This document shows, piece after piece, positions 1 to 11,323 of a stretch of 64,000 bases of DNA (the stretch's first letter is position 1; each line of letters begins with the position of its first letter). Location: contig BRXU01000001.1 of the NCBI GenBank assembly GCA_030267565.1, positions 5,084,001 to 5,148,000 on the forward strand, in the 5' to 3' direction. Below the pieces are notes generated by a model. It was not told where the DNA came from, did not search any database, and saw only the letters and a program-made list of their open reading frames with translations. This DNA comes from Pleodorina starrii. Taxonomy: Eukaryota > Chlorophyta > Chlorophyceae > Chlamydomonadales > Volvocaceae. Both the position numbers and the translations under genes were made by a program.

Positions 1-298
1 GCGTGTGTACGTGTGCGAGATTACGTGTGCGTGTGTGCGTGTGTACGTGTGCGTGTGTACGTGTGTACGTGTGCGTGTGTACGTGTGCGTGTGTACGTGT
101 GCGTGTGTACGTGTGCGTGTGTACGTGTGCGTGTACGTGTGTACGTGTGCGTGTGTACGTGTGCGTGTGTACGTGCGCGTGTGTACGTGTGCGTGTGTAC
201 GTGCGCGTGTGTACGTGCGCGTGTGTACGTGTGCGTGTGTACGTGTGCGTGTGTACGTGTGCGTGTGTACGTGTGCGTGTGTACGTGCGCGTGTGTGG
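1..298. repeat. GTGTAC/GTGTGC microsatellite
   Basis: Nearly pure alternation of GTGTAC, GTGTGC and GTGCGC hexamers runs from the window edge to about 298, so its true length is unknown. Open frames across it on both strands give only Cys/Val/Arg or Thr/His repeats and are products of the repeat. The array lies downstream of the mitochondrial carrier gene, which is transcribed toward it. Confidence 0.95.
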
Positions 299-1163
299 GG
301 TACACATACGCGCTCGGGCTTCCTTGCCGTTATGGCACCTCACATCGTCCTCCGCGTTTCCCACGTCCCGATCCGTCAAGAACAGCTCGTGCAAAGCACT
401 CCACTCGCAAAACTCAGCAGCTGCCGCGTCCATCACGTGATTAATAATGTTCACCTTGTTCACAGTGCCATTTGCACAATCAATGCGGTACAACCAACCA
501 ACCAACGGACACCACACGTGTCAGTTTGTGCACACACGTTCAAGTTTGTGCACACATGTTCAACTTTGTGCACACATGTTCAAAACGTCACCAACTGCTC
601 GGGGCCGCTGCGGCTCCGAAACCCAAATGCAACAAGGTAAGAACGAGGGTCAGAACGGAACATAACGGACGCCCTGACGAGAGGAACATTTCCGCCATAA
701 AGATGTATACGCCACGGATACATACCGGTACAACAATGCGGAACCAGGGTCGCACCCCACATTTCATCGCTGCTGGTAATAATAATTATGAGTGCGAAGG
801 GCTCGTTCGCTTGCGACACACGCGCTCGGTCAGGCTGCCCGCAATGCGCAATCCGGAGCCACTCCTGCCAAAGCGCTCCGGTCTCCGCACTCCCCGGCCG
901 TCGACCCGGCTCCAACATACCGGTACCACAACGGCGAAAGAGTCGCGCGTGCGCCGTACACTCGTACACCACTCGTACTTGCCGCACAGCGGCCACACCG
1001 TCAGGCCTGCGGGAGACGTGCCGTCCTGCTGCCACAACACACGAATACTCTCCAAACCACAGCAACACCAACCTGCCATTCCAAATCAGCCCTCAGCTCA
1101 AAGCGTCACCGCCTGGCACAACAAACTGGATCAAACATGTACGGTAAAAGCCGAAGCACAGCC
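299..1163. other. Region 3' of carrier gene, no gene seen
   Basis: This stretch follows the stop codon of the minus-strand carrier and probably holds its 3' UTR. It contains a short run of TTTGTGCACACATGTTCAA-like repeats near 535-580. No reading frame here has recognisable protein character, and I found no TGTAA polyadenylation signal on the minus strand. Confidence 0.5.
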
Positions 1164-4100
1164 TCAGGCCGGCGCAGGCACCACCACCACCGCCACCCGC
1201 CCGCCTCCTCCTCCTCCGGCCCCTCCTCCGCTCCCGCCCAGCATCTTGAGCGTGGTGGTGTAGCCCAGGAAGCTGGCGCCGTCCATCAGAAAGGCGCGCA
1301 GCAGCGTCGGCGCCACGCCGCGGAAAAAGGCGCGCGCGCCTGCCTCCTGATACATCTGCGAGGTCCGGAAACGGCAAGGGGGTTGGTTAGATGACCACAA
1401 GCAAAAACAACCTGGATTACGGCAATGGCAAGGTGGTTGATACGGTAAGCACAGAGGCGCCCAGCGGCCCCACCCCCACAGCTGCCCCGACCCTACCTGA
1501 CCCGACCCGGCATCATCCGCCGCGCGCCGCTGCCCCCCCCCCAGACGAGGGTTCTTCACCCCCAAACGCCCACATGCCCCGATGCACATCCCGCGCCCCT
1601 GTGCTACACACCACACCACTTCGCACCTCCCGCGCGAAGTGCAGCCAGGTCTTCCCCCGGCTGGCGCTGGATCCGACCGCCTGCACCCTCGTCTTAAGTA
1701 CATCTAGTGGGTAGATGGGCAGCCAGGCGATCACGCCAGCCAGCCCGCCCGCGAGCACCTGGTGGGGTGGGGTGGGGTGGGGAGAGAGGTTATTGGGGAT
1801 ATTGCAGCGTCAATTAATGAGTATGGAGAGAAGAGATGAGGCAGCCGTGTGGCCCGCAAGTGTTCCAGTCCAATCCAGTCCAGTCGAGGAGATTGGGACA
1901 TGAGTACGGTAGTCCATGGCAAAATATGAAAGCAAAATATGAAGACAAAATCGGGATGTCACGGGCCCGTCCAAGAGCGGTCAGCGAGGCGCGGCCGTGC
2001 AGCTCAAGACGGCGCGGTGCGGTGCAGGAGGCGGGGCCAATGGAAGCCAGCAGCAAGGGGTCGGCGTGCGAGGGTCCGCGCTTGAACCCCCCGGGGTGGT
2101 GGACTTGCAGGCGGAGGCGGAGGCGGAGGCGGCGGAGGCGATGACCCGCGGGTCGCTCGCCTCCCCAAACCAACCCTACCTGTGTCGTGGGCGGCGCCTG
2201 CTCGGGGTGGACACCAGGGGACAGCGCCCCCGCGATGTCGTGGTAGAGCCAAAAGTAGAAGGCGTACGACGGTACGTCACGGACCACGGTCAGCGTGAAG
2301 CCGCGGTACAGACCTGCGAGCCGGTTGGGGTCGGTCGGGGGTCGGGATGTGTGTGTGCGTTTGTTACATGGTTGGGGGTGCGTGCCCCTCTCATGAACAA
2401 AAACCCAATACGAGCGGAGGGCCCAAGCCGCGGGTCGGGATGTGACGGAAAACCAGCTGGGATGTTACATCCCCCGAGTAGGCGGGCGGGCCGAGCGCCC
2501 ATTGATACCGGCAATCACACAGCCGACCTCCCCCAACTGGTGGCCGCGGCCCCACCCGTGTAGCTCTCTCTCCTGCCTGCCTGCCTCTACACCACCGGGC
2601 CGGCATACCCCGCTGTGCACTGACGCAGCCTCCCTCCCACCCACGCCAGTGACCGCACAACAAAAACCCACAAAGAAGAGCTCCGAAACCCACCAACGCG
2701 GGCCAACGCGTGCGTGCGTGCAAGTACCAGGTCCATGCGCGCAGCCGCGGGGTAAAAAGGAAGATCGCAGCGGAGCAGAGCGGAGAAGGAGCAGCCGCGG
2801 GGTCGCAGCCGCGCAGCGGCGCACCCGGAACCCACCCGCGACTCCGTCCTGCTTGATGACATGCTTGGCCAGGGCTGCCGGGTTGCGGTATCCCACCGAC
2901 CCGGGGGTCGCCGTCTGCAGCTGCGCCCGCAGCTTCAGCAGCTCCACGGGAGACCACAGAAACACCTGCCGTACAGGTGTTGGCCGTACAATCACAGCCA
3001 GAAGGAGCGGCGCGGGTGTGGCTTCGCAACCGGCTTCGCGGGGAATGCCCGTTGGTGGACATTCGCTGGGTCGCTGGGAATTGAGGGAGGAGAACCAGTG
3101 ACGACGCAGGGGAGGGAACGGAAACGCCGTCCGGGCCCTGCACCGACCGGCATCACCCGCCAGGCTGTGCTCGTGCGCTCGTGTCGGCGGCACGCGACGT
3201 GACCCACAACCGCGACGTGACGTGACGTCATCACGTGGCGTCATCATCTCCATCACCTCTGCATCACCCGGGTGATGTCAGCACCGCCGGAACCCGGGTG
3301 GTGACGGCTGCACTGCACCCCGAGTCCTCTCCCGGCCCCCCGACCCAGCCTGCCCGGTGCCCAGGAGCCCAGCCCAGCCGCACACCCCCTCATGACTATC
3401 AGCCACGCGCCCTCCCTTGACCCGGCACACAAGACATCCCCAGCTCAGGTCGCACCTGCGCAAAGCCCGATACGCTCCCCGCCACGAATCCGTGCCAGGG
3501 CGTCGGCAGAGTCGCCTGATGCCCGCCGTGCCCCTGCTGCCCTCCGTGCCCCTGCTGCTGCTGACTCCCCTGCACAGCGTCAGAGCGCGCTGCGTTCCCG
3601 CAGCCATCCTCGCAGCTGCCTCGCCCCACACCAGCGCCGCTACTCCACCTCCCAGCTCCATCCTCCACCTCGCCACCGTCACCGCCGGCGCTGCTGCTGC
3701 TGCTTCCGCTGCTGCAGCCGCTGCTGCCTCCAACGGCACCGCTGCCGCTGTGTGCACACGCCGCATGGCGGCCGAGGGGCGAGCTGCCAATGCTGCTGCT
3801 GGCAGCCCCAGCTGCCGCCTCGGCCGCGCCGCTACTCCCGCCGAACCGCGCCGCCCCGGCAGAAGAAGGCGAAGAAGAAGGGTTGGACGGTGCGGCGCCC
3901 GCCGCCGTCCCCGACCCCGCCAGCCGTGCAGCGACCCACGACAGCACCTGACCCGAGACGCTGCCGGAGCCGTGAACCGCCGCCTGCTGCTGCTCCTGGC
4001 GGTGGTGGTGGTGGTGGAGATGGAGCTCATGGAGGGAGGAAGACGAAGAAGACGCGGCGGGACCAACAGACGAGGAAGCGGTGGCGGTGCTGGTGGTGGT

Positions 4101-4856
4101 GGTGGTGGTGGTGGTGGTGGTGGGAGAACCGGCGCCGGGCTGCGGGCGGGGTGCCGGGAGTACGGCGAGGGAAGAGCTGGGCGCTGACAGCTCATGCTGC
4201 GGCTGCCGCTGCTCCTGTCCCTGTGACGAGGACAAGTGTCGTAACGTCCAGCCGTATGCCTGTAGGTCCGGCAGGGGAGTTCGCGCGGGCGGGGGAGGAA
4301 TTGGGTGGGTGGGTGTGGGCCGAGAAGGGGTCGCCTGCAGCTCCCAGTCGGGTTGCTCGACGCAGAATGTCGTTAAGCCATTCCCTTAAAAGTTAATAAT
4401 ACGTGCGTTCTAGTTTCGGCGCGGATGTTCGCGTGACCGTCGCATCGGCGGTCGATTGGTTTATTATCACGGTGTAGGTACGCACCGCTAATGGGGACGA
4501 CTCTTACCTGGAAAAGAATGGCTGATTGAACGGACGCGAAGAGAAGAGGGTATGTTAACCCCTTGAACGGCGAAAGGACACCCTCGCGCCGAATCATCGT
4601 CGCGAGGACACTCAGGGCGTCCCGGCCCGGGCCGCTTCCCTGCACGGCCTGCTGGAGTCGCACTCGCACAGTGTCCAGGGGCTGCGACACTGTTATTGCA
4701 AAAGCTCCAGCGACCGCGCCTGCACCCCATCGACGCGACAACGGTCAAAACGTGCCAAATACATTACGTCTCATCAAGACTTCTAAAGCAAACCACACCT
4801 GCTACGAAATCCTTCAGGGCTGGACTAAAAGCAACGGGCTCCGTCGCGAAGTCCAT
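1164..4856 (-). CDS. Mitochondrial carrier (SLC25) protein with large insert
   Basis: Inner-membrane solute carrier of the SLC25 family; substrate not deducible. Seven exons (minus): 4856-4799, 4719-4508, 4259-3456, 2965-2836, 2313-2180, 1758-1627, 1355-1164, giving 553 aa. All junctions are GT-AG and phase-consistent. The three carrier repeats each show the signature: QPLDTVRVR (about residues 32-40), SPVELLKLR (363-371) and YPLDVLKTR (462-470). The N-terminus KDFVAG and the AG/GAVAG pairs are rebuilt only by splicing. Carriers are normally near 300 aa; the excess is a Ser/Gly/Ala/Thr/His-rich block at about residues 100-340, inside exon 3, between helix 2 (AYGWTLRHL) and the second repeat (WHGFVAGSVSG). 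The C-terminus is a Gly-rich tail. It resembles the carnitine/basic amino-acid carrier branch, but that is inference. Divergent from the IQ protein gene. Confidence 0.92.
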
Positions 4857-5523
4857 CGCGCTGCCTAGCTCTAGAGTTAACGTTCAAGATATTTATCGAA
4901 TAAAATTACCAAATGAAAGCGAAAGGACTGTATTTGAACAATTGCAGTTTGTGCAATGGCAGGTCTCCAGTACTTGTACAGGCCTGGCAGCTCACGTATA
5001 ACTGCCACTGATGGGATGGGTTTCGTCCCACTCATGCTGGCAGATTACAATAGCTGTACGCATCCCCTCAAAGATAATACTTTTATTAAGACGGTGGCAT
5101 AGTTCTCTAGCCTGCTAGAGCAATTCCAGAACTGAAGACGCTTACACCTTCGAGCGCGGAGAGCAGCGTGCCTCTTTTCCTTGGCGTATTACAGGCTTGA
5201 CACCTCCAAATGCAACACCTGTAAACATGAACGCTATTACACGTAGTAATAGGCGTGCTGCTGGCGCAGTCCCGAAATGCGCAGCCCTCCAGACAGCGCA
5301 GTTGGATGCCTAGCTGGCCGCCTGTGATGCTAGAGAGAATTTGGGGTAGGGTCGTTTTTAACCTACAATATTATTGACACGGATGGTCGCACCTTGACTT
5401 CTTTGTCAGCCATTGGAGCGGGTCAGCTCAACGTGCCCCCACATCGCGCAGCCCCGTTCCGGCAACGCAGCTGCTGAAGGCTGACTCTGGGCAACCATTC
5501 ACAGGTCTCTAATATCCCACAAG
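4857..5523. promoter_or_regulatory. Divergent intergenic promoter region
   Basis: These 667 bp separate the start codons of the minus-strand carrier (4856) and the plus-strand IQ protein (5524), so both promoters and both 5' UTRs must fit here. Base composition is more AT-rich than the flanking exons. I see no convincing TATA box. A shared bidirectional promoter is inferred from geometry only. Confidence 0.5.
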
Positions 5524-8500
5524 ATGACGACCGCTCTGCCGTCGGTGCACCGTGGCCCCTTTGCCAGCAACACAGCCGGCCTGTCGCCCTACCCAGGTGC
5601 GCTTTTGCTCCCCCCGGACTGCCGCCTGGCCCCTCACCCCGCATACCGCTGCCGTTGCGTCCCAGCCGCGGATCACGGCATGAGCCGCCACCGCGTGTGG
5701 CCCGCATTGTGCATGGGGGCGGGTCCCGGCTGGCTGCCGCATCCTAACACAGTCCACACACGCCGAGCGCTCTTAATGCCTCGGCACGCAGGCCCCCAAA
5801 CGACAACAACAATCAGCAGCTGGAACTCCAGCAGCACTGACGATGGTGGGTCCTGGCGTCCTGACTGCGCCGCTCCGTGGGTCGGCCCCTCAGTGTTTGC
5901 ATGTAGAGGGCGGGAACAGGAGCCCGGTCGTGGGGGCCAGAGGGGCCCTTGGGAGGGCCTCGCCCCCGAGGTCCTATCCGGAGCGGGGCTTTCCGCGCAC
6001 AATGACACCAGCGCTGCCATGACACTTCTTGCTGGTCGGCCGCCCGGACGTTGGTGGGGAGTGCCGCATTGGGGGCCTCTCGGCGCCTGCTTCGGCTGCG
6101 GGAGGATGCGGCGCCCACTCCCGAGTTGAAGCTAAACCCCAGCAGCCCTGTTGAGCATTTGCCCCTCCTCTCCCCCTCCTCTGAACCCTCTCCGAGCCCG
6201 CCGCCCTTCCCGCTCTTCCCACCCCGTCTCCGTCCGCAGGGTTTGCATTCTCAGCCGGTGAAACGAGCCCGGGCCTGGGCCTGCCCCTCTATTCCGCACC
6301 CGCCTACTTGTTCGCGCCACCGCCGTCTCCGCCGCCGGGCGCGGGAGCTGGAACCGGAGGCGGGTCCTCCGGACAGATCGTTTTCCCGCCCCAGCAGTCG
6401 CCGACCCAGCAGCAGCAGCAGCCGGTGCCGCCGCCCCAGCAGCAGTCGCAGGTCCCACTGCCCGCCACACCGGAAGGGTACGTCCCCCGCCGGCCATCCG
6501 CAGCAGTCCATCCAACCACCCATCCATCCATCCACCCATCCAACCATCCATCCAAACTTGCATTTGGAAGCAGTCTCAGGGTTTCCGGTTAACTGTTCAG
6601 GGCGAATCATCCCGCCTGCTCGCCGTACCGTGCCGTGCCGTACCCTGCCAGATGACCGCATCGTCTTCCGTTCCCCCGCTTCGGAGTCCATGCAGCTGAC
6701 GCATCCCTCCCGACCCACGGGTCACTCCTGCCCGCCCGCCCGCCCCTGTCCGGCCCCTCCGCCCGCAGCGTCCACCGCTTCGTGCGGGACAGGGTCCACC
6801 AGGCCACCTCCCGGGGGCCCCTGACCGCCACCTCCCCCTTCGCCTCCCCCGCCCCCTACGCGAACTACTCGGCGCCCGCAGCGCCGCCGCCGGCGGCGGC
6901 GGCGGCGACAGCGACGACTCGGTGCGCCACTCCGGAGCACGTCCGCCGCAGCACTCTGCCGCCGGAGCGCCCGGGAACAGCCGGCGGCGGCGCCGCCGGC
7001 CCCGGCCTGGCGGCGATCTTTCCGCAGACGTCGTACCCCATGCCTAGCGGCGGCGGCGGCAGCGCTGGCGGCAGCGGCGGCGCGCCGGGCTCTCCCTCCG
7101 GCCGCATGATCACGCACGACACCTTTGTCAGGCCACCCACCTGCAGTGCCGGGGAGCGACGGCGGCTCTTCACGTGCGCCTCGCAGGAGCGCCTCCGGGC
7201 CGCCATCATCAACTCGCCAAACCCACAGCAGCAGCAGCAGCAGCAGCAAATGTCGCTGCAACAGCTGGGGTCGACGTCGGCGTCGCTGCCGAGTACACCC
7301 GCCGGTGGCGGTGGCGGCGCCGCCGCCAAGTGGGTGGAAGTCTACGCCGGCAGCGGCAGCGGCGGCGGCGGCGTCGCGTCGCGGATGTCGCTGCGGGGTT
7401 GGGCGCAGCCGCCGTGGGCGTCCATGCCGGGGACTCCGCCCGCCAGCGCGGGTGCGGCGGCGAATGGAGCCAGCCCGAGCGGCGGCGGCGGCGGCGGAGA
7501 GCACAGGCTGGGCCGGGGCCGGTCGCGTGTTGTGTCCGGTGAGGGGATCCGGATGGGATGGGGTTACATAAGCAGGAGTAGAGCGAAGTAGCGGTGTGGG
7601 GGCGCGAGGGTCAGGATTGGGTCTTGGGTGCCGGTGGGGTGGCGCAGGCGGGGCGATCGACCGGCAGGGCGCCGGCGGCTGAGCGTTGGGAGGGAAGGAG
7701 GCAGGGCATGGCACGTGGGGGAGGAGGGGAGGAGAGAATATCAGGCAGGCCAGGCCAGTCAGTGGTGGGGAGCAGTGGTGGGGTTCCGGTCAGCGGCGGC
7801 GGCGGAAGAAGGAGTGACGACGTCACCCGGCCACCCTGCCGCTGCTGCTGTGTCGGCCCTCTGCGCGCCGCCTCTCGTGCAGGGGGCAGCTTCAGCTCGG
7901 GTCGCTCGCTGCCGGCCTCGCCGCCCGAGCCGGAGCCCGGGGTGGCGACGGCCGCCGCCGCCGCCGCGAGCCCTTACGCTTCTCTGCCTCTGAGCGCCCC
8001 CGGCCACCGGTCCGCCTCCCCCCGACTCATACATCTGCACCCGGGCGGCCTGGGCTCGGCCGCCATGGCGATGATCGCGGCAGGTACGACACCGTTTCTG
8101 AAAAGTCTGGTCACCTGAAAGTCCTTTCGCTGCGTGCGCCGACTCGGATCGCCACTCCGTTCTCCTGCGAGAGCTCTGTAAGTTTCCCCGGACGGACGAT
8201 TGCGGCAACGGCCTCATTCAGCAATGCGCTCGTGAGCGAGCGAATGAGTGAGCGAGCGAGTGAGTGAGTGAGTGAGCGAGTGAGTGAGCGAGTGAGTGAG
8301 TGAGGGTGCTGCGAATCTGCGAAAAGGAATCTGGCTCGCGCCGGGGGCCCGGCCCGCCCCGCTCCGACCCGTGGGTCTGTCTGTACCGCTGCAGGGCACC
8401 ACATGTCCCGTCAGCAAGTCATCCTGCAGTACCGCGGCGTGGAGCGAATGCTGGCGCTGGATGTGGAGGAGGTTCTGGCGCGAGCGCCCACGCCGCGCCA

Positions 8501-11282
8501 GGTGACCACACTGACCCCTGGGTCACTGGACGGCATGGGCCACCCCGTGCTGCTGGCCGCCGACGGCGCGCGCATCCTCAAGCGCATCCCCGACCACCTC
8601 CCGCGCCACGCCGCCGAGCGCATGGTCGCGACGCCGCTGCGGCCCGAGCAGCTAAGCCTCGCGCTGAGCAGCGTTCTGGATCCAGATCTGGATTTCGAAG
8701 CGATGGCGCACAGCCCCGACGGCGGCGACGGGATGCCGTCAGGCGACGAGGGCGACTATGCGCACGGCAGCGGCGGCGGCGGCGGCAGGGCTGGCGGCGG
8801 CAGCAACGGCGCCCTGCCGCACATGTCCTTGGGTACGGAAGGCAACGTTGGCGGCGGCGGCGGCGCGGGGTCGCCCGGCGGCGGAAGGCCTGGCACGCGC
8901 GCCGGCAAGAAGGGTGCCGACGGCGGCGGCGGCGGCAGCCCGCTGCGAATGATGCGGTCGTGGTCGTCGCCGCCGCGACAGGCCCGCGGCGGCGGCGGCG
9001 CCGTTGTGCACCACCATACGCACAATGAGACAGTCGACGGCTCGGCTCCCGGGGGTGGTGCCGCCGGCGGCGGCGGCAGCCTTGCTGCCGACAGCAGTCG
9101 AGCCGACAGGATTGGCGGCGACGTTCGGGGGAGTGCGGTCGGCAGGTCGCGGCGGGGGAGTCGGTCGCCGCCGGCAGTCGGCAGGGAGGGGGGCGGCGGC
9201 CGGGCCGGCTCTCCAGGGCGGGTGTCGCCGAGTCGGGACTGGCAGTCGTCGCTCACGGGCGACGAGACGGGGCCGCCGCCGGTGCCCAAGTGGCTCGGAA
9301 CGTACATACCCAAGGCAGGTGGCGGTTGGGGGTTAATGACGACGAACGGCGGTTGGTTGTTGGAAGTTGACAGTTGGTTGCGCATTCCTTTGATGGCCGC
9401 CAATCGAGGGGTATGAAACGCCATGCTCAACGCGGCATAATATTTGTTTGTGTGTGTGTGTGTGTGTGCGTGTGTGTGTAAAATACAGATCCGCCTGAGC
9501 TGAACCGCAGCTACCCTAAGCCCTAAGCCTGTCGCCTCTGTTGCTTTCCCCGTTTCCTTTGCGCGACGCAGGAGGATCCTCTGGGACTGTGGACCGGCAA
9601 GCGCATGAGCAAGACGGAGGTGATTGTGGAGAAGCGCCTCTTTGCGATGAGGCACAACCCGGGAATGCGGCTGGAGCTGGAGAGCCGCGCGGCGGAGGCC
9701 CTGCGGCAGCGCGCGGCTGCACAGGCGGAGATGGCGGCGGTGACCCGGGCGAGAGAGGAGGAGGCGCTCGCTCGCAAGGCGCAGCTGGTGGGTGTGTGGG
9801 TGGGTCAGGGCGGGTGGGTGGGTGGGTGAGTCTGGGTGGGTTTCGTGTCCTCGATTTTTCGGTGGTTTGGGCGTCGCGTGTTCGGTTGGTATTGGTCGAT
9901 TATTCCGTTGATAGTTCGGCGAGTTGGTTGGTCGCTTCCTGACTGGTTGGTTATAGGTGTGTGTGGTGACATGGACACGGCTTCTCTCCTTCTCACCCCG
10001 GGCTCGGCTCTTTCACCACGACAGACGTGTTCTGGCAGGCCGATCCCAAAGTGCAGTGTCTCAAGCTCCAGCTCCCGACCGCACCCGACCTCTCGCTCCC
10101 GCACCCGCTCCCGCCTGCAGAGGGCGGAGATCGAGGCGCGCAAACGCGGCTGGACGCCCCGCGACCGGGAGCTGGAACGCAGCCGCTCTCGCAACCCCCG
10201 GGGGCTGACTCGCGAGTCAAAGGCGGCTCTGGAGCGGCAACTGCTTGCGGAGGCTGAGGCGGCGCCGCGGGGGCCGTTGTCGCGGGAGGAGGCGGCAACC
10301 GTCATCCAGTCCATGTGGAGGGTGCGTTGACGGTTGACAGTTGGCGGTTGGCGGTTGGGTGCTGCGTGCTGGGGTGTCGGACGCGCGCTGAGGAAGTCGA
10401 GGGAGGAACGCATTCTTTCTCCTGTTGTTGTGAGCAACGGGGAGGGAGGCTTCCTTGGCTGGGGATGGCTGGGCCCGGCGTTGCCTCACCCCCCCGTGTC
10501 CTTACGACACCAGCCTTTGGGTGCGGCTGTTTGCCTCTTGTGTTGTCAACCCCCCTCGAACGGACGTTCCTGCTGCTGCCTCCACCGCTGTTGTCCACCC
10601 CCAATCGCCGTACAGATGTACGTGCAGCGGCGGATCTTCCTGTACATCCGAGCCATGGTGGTCCGCATCCAGCGAGCCGCCCGACTGCGCTACTGCGTGG
10701 TGCGGAACCGGCGGCGTCACGCAGCGGCCGCCGGTCTGCTGCTGGACTTTCTGTGCGCCATCGGCGGCAGTCGCCAGGCCAGCGCCGCCATGGACCTGCG
10801 GGAGATCCACTCCAACTGTAAGTGTTACCGGCACCGGCACACGACAGAATACGGCAAAGTACGGCGTAGCGTACTGCACTCCGTTGGAACGCTTGTCGCG
10901 GGGTCATACGAGGGTGTGAAGTGGGCTTGTTCCTCCATCCTCTCCCGTGTCCCATCCCTCTCTTTTTCTGTGCGTTTCTTCTTTCACCTTTTGCGCATTC
11001 CCTCCCTCCCTCCCCATGGACCTGCGCTCCCTCTCCGCCCGCCCGCCCGCCCGCCTGTGCTTCTCTGCCCGCCCCGCCCCGCCCGCCTGCCCGCGCACAG
11101 ACCTGCGGCGGCGGCTGTTGGAGAAGAAGGGCGACTTGCGCCACCAGACCGCCGTCGCGGTGGTGGTGCGCGAGTGGGAGGCGGTGGAGGCGCGAGTGCT
11201 GGGCCTGCGCTCCCGCAGCCTCAAGGGCTCTGCGCTCGCTGCCCGCCTGGCAGTGGGCCTCACCGCCTCAGCGGCGGCGGCA

Positions 11283-11323
<41 letters not shown>

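Noticed and set aside
3..640. Overlapping Cys/Val/Arg-rich and Thr/His-rich frames at the left edge
   Set aside because: They are translations of the hexamer microsatellite and have no protein character beyond it.
6722..7714. 330-aa minus-strand frame
   Set aside because: Antisense shadow of exon 3 of the IQ gene; Ala/Arg/Pro-rich, no motif, and conflicts with phase-consistent plus-strand exons.
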